Source: Mimachlamys varia
Taxonomy: Eukaryota > Mollusca > Bivalvia > Pectinida > Pectinidae
Direction of reading: 5' to 3'
Assembly: GCA_947623455.1 (NCBI GenBank)
Contig: OX392542.1
Location: forward strand, 7,757,625-7,821,624
DNA length: 64,000 nucleotides
Shown here in pieces: positions 13,001 through 22,000 of this stretch. The notes under the pieces were generated by a model that searched no databases, had not been told where the DNA came from, and worked only from the letters and a program-made list of their open reading frames with translations. Every line of letters starts with the position of its first letter. Position 1 is the first letter of the stretch. The translations under genes and the position numbers were made by a program.

Positions 13001-16000
13001 CTAATGATGCAATCAGATAACTGTAAAGGGTCGTAACTGTCTTATAACAAGATTGGTTCAATGTGGAAGATCTTTTTGATATGAGCTCACAGAAAACAAA
13101 TTTCATCAAACTCAGTGACATTCATATTTACTCAAATTACAAACTCACAGAAATAAATTGTTATAACCTGCAAAGGGCCTTAACTCTGTAATATTACAAA
13201 TTGGACCTATTGTCAAACTTTTCCCAGATGCTTAAGGCAAAAGGATGCATACCAAGTTAAAGCGAAATTTGTTATGTTTACTCAAGTTATTGTGTTTGCA
13301 AGATCCGAAGGAAACAAAATTGCAAAAGGCTATCACTACATGTATGTAATTGACCAGCAAATCAGTCCCATTGTTAAGCTTTTCCTATAGATGATGTTAA
13401 TAAAAGGCAGCAATATACCATGCTGTATCAAAAACTGTTCACATTTACTCAAGTTGATTTATTCACAAGTTTTAATGGTAATAAAATCTCGAAGGGGCTA
13501 AAACTCTGTAAATGATGATTAAATTGGTTCTATTGTCAAAATTATCCCAGATATCATATAGCTATAAGGCTGCATACCAAGTTTCATCAAACTCTGTTTA
13601 TAATTACTCATGTTAACGTGTTCACAAGAAAAGGTAAATGCAATCTGCATATTAACAGATGAAACACGATCCCAATATATATGTGATCATGACCTGTGCT
13701 CAGATGACCTAAAAACGTATATTTGTGTCAACCTGGTAAAATATTTGCTTCTTCCGACTGAATTTGGAAGGAAATTTCTCAATCTAATAGAAATTATTTC
13801 TAGTAAACGAGAGGTTGTCCCTAGTACAAAACCTAGGCTATCAGATCCACTGTAACGGTATTGATTTCTATTACACCGACGCCAATGTAGAGACCATGGA
13901 TATACAATATGTAACTAATTACTTATACTCGCCCTGAAAAAATACTAGCTGATTCCAACTGACTCAGTTAAGGAGAATTTATCATCAGCTTTAAATATGT
14001 TTGGTAAAGAATGCATGATTAGTAAATCAGGTACGATTCCTAGCAGAGGCATTGAAATAAAAGACCTCTGTTTAGTCATCAATTTGGCCATTAAGTATAC
14101 TGACCTATATTGAAAATTAAAATTATACCTGTATATAAAAATCTCCAGGTCAACTTGTGCAGTCCCCGATCGTTTGAATTTTCTGGAGAGGAAGAAGATT
14201 CACCTAGAACAGGTGTGAGTCGGGAGTTATCTGCTCCTGATTGAGTCGGTTGTTTTTGAGGCAGTGGCTTGCTGTTTATTTCCATGTACCTTTGGTCACT
14301 CTCATTAACAGTGTGAAGCAAGTCCCTCTCTACAGAATCCATATTGTCAATAGAACTATAGTTTTGAATCGTGTTAGTTTTCGTTTTACACTTTTCCTCA
14401 GAGATGGATTCCAGTTGGATTTTGTGCAGATCCCTATACAAAACTACCATAAGTAAGGATTGTAGCGCCCAGAGTCCAGCCATGAAGACCTACAGACAAA
14501 ACAATACAGATATCAATGTAGTTTTACATTCATTGTAAAATATTTTGTAACATAGAAAAATTGTATTGATTGGGGAATCCATTTATGAATGTTTTATATT
14601 TTCATATTTTAAGTTAATTCTTGTTTCAATAACACATCTTTTTTTAATAAACAGTTTATTCAGATGAAAAGGTAAGAGAGACATGATTTCTCTTTATGTC
14701 ACATTCCGATTACTATCATCTCCAAAAATACCTACATGTAACTTTTCATGGGAAATCTATAGTACATATCAACATTTATTTAAATCCAAAATTGTTTAAA
14801 ATATATATAAATCTCAATGCTGAACCTCTTCATACTTTATCAATTGTTCATCTGTGAATTTCAACAAATCACATTAGATAAGTACCATAAATAACTTGTG
14901 TAATCTACGCACCAGTGTAATTTGGTGGTCCATTTTTGCAGATACATGTTTACATATGTCTGACTTGTAAAGCGATTTTGAATGTACTTTTATAATTTCC
15001 TAACTTATTGTAAATTTGTCCATATGATCTCCAATATGTGAGTGTCTTCTATTACTTACAGAACAATGGAATGATAATGGCATGTATGAAAAATCCATGG
15101 GGGATTATCATTGGACATAGGGCTGGGCTATTTTACATGTATACTGGAATTCCAATATGGCTTAATTATAATTTGCTATAAATTTGCTGATCAACTAGGA
15201 CAGACATAGCTTTACTCGAGAAACTTATGACATGCCTCTTGTTGATTGTCTTCAGAACAAAAACAGCCGGAGACCTTTAGCTAGCTGAAACATTCAATCA
15301 AGGTAGTATACCATAGTACATATCTCATATACTTAAATACTGTGGTACTTTTGATTTTGGGGTACTCAGCTCTAATTGGACATCAGTTTTTCTTATTCTG
15401 ATAGTCAAGATTCTCTTTTAAACAACTCAAAAAAATCTTTCTAGTTGGAGGTAAAATATTTCTCTGGAAAGATTAAAAAAGTAAAATATTTGTTTGGAAT
15501 TAGTCCCCTTTTGCATCTGTTCAAGCTCTATAATACCAATTGACTTACCCCTGGTGAACTGAATTTATCTACCAAAAATGGTCCTATACGGAAATCAGCT
15601 AAACGCAGGAAGATGTTCAAGCCTGGCCCTGTAAGTATATATATGACATATGCATTTAATATACAATACATCCTATCAAGAACTGACACACTTACATTTA
15701 CTCAAATTTTTTTTTTTTCACAACACAATTGAATTATCAAATAATTTTTGAATTCATATTATACATGAACTCTGTCTCAGAAAATTACTTACAACTTTTG
15801 TTGATATTAGCAGGTGCTATATCAAGGATTCTCTATAGCATTACTAAGATATTAACTACTGTAAAGTTACTAATATTCAGGAGAGTTTTAATTTTGCTAA
15901 ATTCGCAAGTGCAACAAAATTTGCAAAAAAAAAGAAACGGAGTGAATTGTTTACTCGGGGCCTAATCATTGCCACATAATCTGGGTTTCTGAATTATTTT

Positions 16001-19000
16001 TCGATCGAGGAAATTATAAGCCCCCTGCAAATAAGTTTCAGAGAGACAAGTAATCACAAAAGTTTACATTTGCAAAATAACTAACAACTACAATATGTAT
16101 ACAGTGTATATGGGTCGAACCGTGCCAACTGACCAAACCATCCCTTTCCAAAATCTACCATTGTCTAAGATGGTGTCACAATCCGACTTGGTATAACTGT
16201 TAGATGACAGGTAAGTAGGTTAAGTACGCTAGTTATGACACAGGTAAGTACGCTATACGCTATTGTACGGCTGGGCGTTTTGGGCTTCCGTAGTCAGTAA
16301 TCCACCCGGCTCGGTAACATGGCGATAATGTCATGGAAATGCTGATGCCTATTTTCTATGAGGAAGCGTGAAATTACAGTCACGGTAAGTTCAGAACTAT
16401 CATTCTTCTCTTTATGAATGTGTATGTAGTCGTTGACATGAATATGTTTGGCGAAAGATGGTTTAAAGCGTGGATAAATTAAGTTGTTATTGTGTTTAAC
16501 GGGTAGGCTAGTGCACGTGCGTGAGTACTGTTTACATTACATGTATGGACACACTAGTGTAATTGTATAATAAATTAACGCTTACAAACATGTTTATTCA
16601 TAATAGTAATTACTGTAAACGTATAAATATAAAGTTTAGGGTTTCATTTCGTATGTTGTAGCTTCACATGAGGGGACACGCTGTCCAACAGTGAAATGTA
16701 TGGAAGCCGGGAGACACCAGTGTAAATGTCTATAGACTGCTGATTACTGATCTGAGTACCACGAATCATATCATAGTAGATGGTGATTGTGGGAGGTAGA
16801 GGACACCGATATATGTGTACTCGAGGGTAGCGGATACAGCTACTGCATTTTGGTATGGAAGACCACATATGGAGGCCTGGAGGGGTCACATCAAGCCTTT
16901 GATTTATTGACTGAGCTGAAGCCATCAGCGTTGGGAAGAGCATACTCAACGAGGCAACTGACAGTTCTAGTTCTTTATTTTATTACATTTTTGCCAGTGA
17001 AATATAGAAAATTATCAAACTGATAAAACTTATATTTTCACTGCAGTGATGAGCAGTGAAAATATAAGATTTTGCCATGAAAATATAAGATTTTGCAGTG
17101 AAAATATAAGATTTTGCAGTGAAAATATAAGGCTTTTTCAGTGTAACGTGAAAAAGTGACCCAACAATAAAATACCACCCGGTATATCCTCTATATATTC
17201 ATCGGGACCCGGAGACTTTCACCACATTGTGAAGGGACAGAGTTCTCAACTGTGATTTCCAGCTATGAGAGATGTGATGCTACAAAGACTTTAGGATTTA
17301 GTTTATGAATCTCTTATATATCTATATCTATAATGTGCCTGTGATCCTGTGTGTTAGAACTTGTTGAGTGTATCACGAAAGGAGTTGGTTGAGTGGATGT
17401 AAGCGGGGTTTGGTAAAACTGATATATAGATAAATTAAATCGTGTATATTGATTGTATATTGCCTGTAATTATATTGTATAATAGAAATTGTAAATAATT
17501 TATTGTACTTCCTGAATTTGTTGTTATTTTGGATAAATGTGTGGCAATCGCTCGGCTAGGTTACAGATGGTTAGGGTCTCCACATTAAAAAGGCTGTATA
17601 TAAGTACGTACCCTATATTAAAAATGTTTATTTCTAACATAATTTGGAAAACATATGATTGATCAGAGATACATGTACAGTGTACGTGCTCATTGTAAAG
17701 GGAGATAATCCATACACGACTACTAGCCTGAGTTTCCATAAATGACTTCAATTGTTTGCCAGACAGATTGGTTTTAATGTTAAAATCTATCAGTAGTGTC
17801 CTCGGGTTTCAATCGTTCAACATTTTCCACCTGAGTGAACACCATTTATTCAGGTCATTGAATCGGGTGATGTTGATCAACAAACGATACTCATCAAGAC
17901 AAAAAACAGACAAAATCTTCCTTCTAAAGAAATTTCCTGACCACATCTTCTTATTCATAAGTCACTTTCCAACTCCAAATGGTGTCTAAAGAAATTAGTG
18001 TTGGGAGAATTTCAGGTTTTCATATAGCAGTACATTCTGGCCCTATGTAGATCAGATCAATATCTATCTGTCAAAATGTCTAAGTCTGTATGCATGGAGT
18101 CAGCTAGGGCCAGAGGAAACTTGTCCAGTAGAATAAATACATATGATAGCACCTTCAACAAGTTAAGATTATAGCAAAGTTCTGAACTTCTCATCCAGGA
18201 TTGCAGTGTATACAGTATCCACATCAAAGTACCAATTAAACTTCACAGTATCCACATCAAAGTACCAATTAAACTTCACTCTACAGTAGTACAAGTAGTA
18301 TGGCATTAGAAATAAATATTTATATTGATTACCAGGTAATATTAATTTTTCAAAAATAATTTCCGTTAAAATACAGATTGGTAGCTTAGACTCCAATACT
18401 ACTTAATGAAAGCATGAGTTGTTGTCTTAGAAAGTTAATTGGCATCACATTCAACTGGCCCTGTGAGCCATCAATCCTACAGAGGATCTACCATTGACCT
18501 TTGAGTGAACCCTTCTTAGTAAGATAATTATACTTCAATGTAGCACCTGTTACTTGCATTAATTAGGAAGCACTAATTTATTTACATTTTCATCGTACCT
18601 GCTTTATGAATTATACATCACCCCACAATAATATTGTTGAAATGTAATGTATAAAGCTAGATTCCATGTTTGGCAATATTTTTATATATTATACCTCATT
18701 CATTTAAATACACATTGTACCTATACGATTCTAGTAGATGCTCAGGTCAATATTTTCGTAAATCTGCCCGGAGTCAAGGACTACGGGCCGACACTATATA
18801 TTTTGGCGTCATAAGTGCAGGATGACGTTATAGACAATGAATGTAGTGATGTCATTATTCCAGACAATGAGAAAAAAGGCGTCTGACCTAATGGTCTGTT
18901 TTTATTGCATATTATGTGGTCGTGTTGGGTAGATTCAGTATAATGTAACAAATAGTGCATGTCACTTTGGGCAATATTGGAGTTTATTGACTGTTCAGTC

Positions 19001-22000
19001 ACCCAAAAATATGTTTATGGACCTCAGCTTCCCTTCGGTGAATATACATGTTTTTGGGTGACTGACCAGTCCATAAACTCCCATATTTCGCCAAAGTGCC
19101 ATGTAATATTTGTTGAAAATGTAATTATTTGGATTAACAAAGCTAAGATTTCTCATAACTAATTTCAAAGATTTCCTGTATGTAATAGAAAATATTTCCC
19201 ATACCTATCAGAAAATATTTCCCATACCCATGAGTTAAGATTTCCCATACCAATGAGTAAAGATTTCCCATACCAATGAGTAAAGATTTCCCATACCCAC
19301 GAGTAAAGATTTCACATAACCATGAGTAAAGATTTTCAATACAAAAAAGTAAAGATTTCCCAAACCTATTAGTAAAGATTTCCAAAACACAAAAGTAAAT
19401 ATTTCCCATACCTATGAGTAAAGATTTCCCATACTCATGAGTAAAGATTCTGCATACCTAATAGCAAAGATTTTCATACCTAATCATACTTAATGCATTT
19501 TGCAGTAGAAATTATCACTACCTTAAAGTAAAAATTGTCCATACCTAACAGTAAACCACCTTGTCTGATGGCGATCAAGAGGGCTATGATCCCTGTCCTC
19601 TCCTGTTCTGAGGTCACACGACCTATTTCTCCCATGATCACAGACCCACCTCCAGCACCAAAACCTGAAATGCAAAGATAATATCAAATGATTAGCTGAC
19701 ACAAAATTACAACTTCTGTTATATGGGTCATAATTTAACTATATTAAGACAAAAAATCTTCATTCTTCATATGAATATGGGATTGTTTGAGCTCCCATGT
19801 CTGCTACAGAGACTATAAGGCAGTGTTGTATATTATCTAATAAGTTCATAATGACAGACTGTTCTGTTGTGAACACAAACATTCCTCATGCTACATCTTA
19901 ATTTCATTATAGAGCTAACATTATATCTTAAACATATGTGATGATTTCTGAAGACTGCAGCAAGTCGTCATGTTGTGAAATGTATGCATGTAAGGTAAGC
20001 ATGATTGTACCCATGCTGCCCTTTTAGTTATTCAGAAGAAGTTGATGTTGGTTGGATGGACTCACCATAGATGCTACACCACGGACTAGGTGAGTGTTGC
20101 ACAAGGAAAACATTTGGGCTGGGGCAGCTCCTGCACCAGGAAAACCTTTGGGTTGGGGCTTTGCCTGCACCAGGAAAACATTTGGGCTGGGGCATTGCCA
20201 GCACCAGGAAAACCTTTGGGCTTGGTTAGCACTGCATCAGGAAATATTTTGGGCTGGGTGAGCCCAGCACAAGGAAAAATTTTCACCAGAGTAATCTTTG
20301 AGCTTGGTAAGCCCAAGTGAACCAGGAAAACCTTTGGACTAAGTGAGCTCTAGTGCACCAGATAAAACATGTAGGCAAGGTGAGCCCTAGTGAATGATGG
20401 AAACCTTTTGGTGGAATGGGTGTAAGCCCTAGACCTAGTGCACCTGGAAAAAGTTTGGCTGGGTGAGCCCTTCACCAGGAAAATCTTTCGGCTTGGTGAG
20501 CCCTTCATCGGGAAAAAGTTTTGGCTGGATGGATCAAAGTGCACTAGGAAAACCTTTGGGTTGGGCCAGTCCTAGTGCATCAAGAAAACCATTCTGGCTG
20601 GTTGATTCCTAGTGCACCAGGAAAACATTTGGACTAAGTGAGCTCTAGTGCACTAGAAAAACATGTAGGCTATGTGAGCCCTAGTGAACCAAGAAAACCT
20701 TTTGGTTGGGTGTAAGCCCTAGTGCACCAGAAAAAAAACATTTGGGCTGGGTGAGCTTTAGTGCACAAGGAAAACCTTTAGGTTGGGAATGAGCCCTAGT
20801 GCACCAAGAAAACCTTTGGGCTGAGTGAGACCTAGTGCACAAGGAAAACCTGTATGCTGGGTGAGCCCTAGCCCAACAGGAAAACCTTTAGGCTAGGTAA
20901 GTCCTAGTGCATAAAAAGCTTCCAGATGGGTGAGCCCTTCACCAGGAAAACCTTTAGACTTGGTGAACCCTTCATCTGAAAAATGTTTTGGCTGGAAGAG
21001 TCAAAGTGCCCTAGGAAAACCTTTTGGCTGGGCGAGTCCTAGTGCATCAAGAAAACATTTGGGCTGGGTGAGCTCTAGTGCACCAGAAAAAACCTTTTGG
21101 GCTGCAGAGTGAGCTTACAATCATAAGATTGCTCTCCATGTATGTCAATCACTATTAGGTAATTACAGATATATATAAATATATTGGTAACAACTTACCT
21201 ACAACCAACCGGCTAGCCAACAAGAACCACTGACTCAGGCCAAGGAAATACATAAAGTTTCCTCCCACCTGCACAATGCCACATATTATTATGATAAGTT
21301 TAGGATTCCTCGATTTGTCTGCCCACCTACAAGATCAACAACAAAAGTTAACTGCAAGTAATAATACAACAGTAATTTCTGTGTGTAAATGGAGTGTTAA
21401 GTACATTGTACCTCTGTACACTTACTAATCAGATGATATTTCAGGAAAAAACAATGTTTGTACAGTTATTGTACACATTACATGCATAAATAAACCTTTT
21501 TTCAATATCAATATATATGAAAATGTCTGATTTTAATTCTGTCTTTATATTATCAAAACATTTGAGAAGTTACTTATACTACAATTACTTTCCACCCCCA
21601 TAACACCTACATGCAATATTCAATATCAGAGCTCTACATTACAATGTAAGGTTGAAAAAACAACTACATATACTCATGCATGAACATGGGTAACATACCA
21701 ATAACTGAAACAAAATTATCATGCTTTATGTTATGAGATTTACCTTCCAAGCAGTGGGCTGGCTATCATGGCAGCTAGACTGTAGGCTGACATAATGATC
21801 CCTAGCATGTACTCAGGGGAATCAAACCGGTCCTGAATATACAGCCACAGAGTCGGGAGGATCACCGCTGTCAAAAACAAGATGATTATCAGAATTAAAA
21901 AATAGCATACAGTCATCTAGACATTTTGTTCCAAACTGATTGAGTAATCCATACATATCATATTCAGGAGTCAGACATGTATACAGTTCCATTGCTGCCG

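Noticed and set aside
14241..14456. 71-aa plus-strand ORF
   Set aside because: It is antisense to MFSD8-like exon 6.
16644..17023. Overlapping ORFs of 101 and 78 aa on opposite strands
   Set aside because: No domain, no splice-phase link to either gene, and mutual overlap. They may belong to an unrecognised element.
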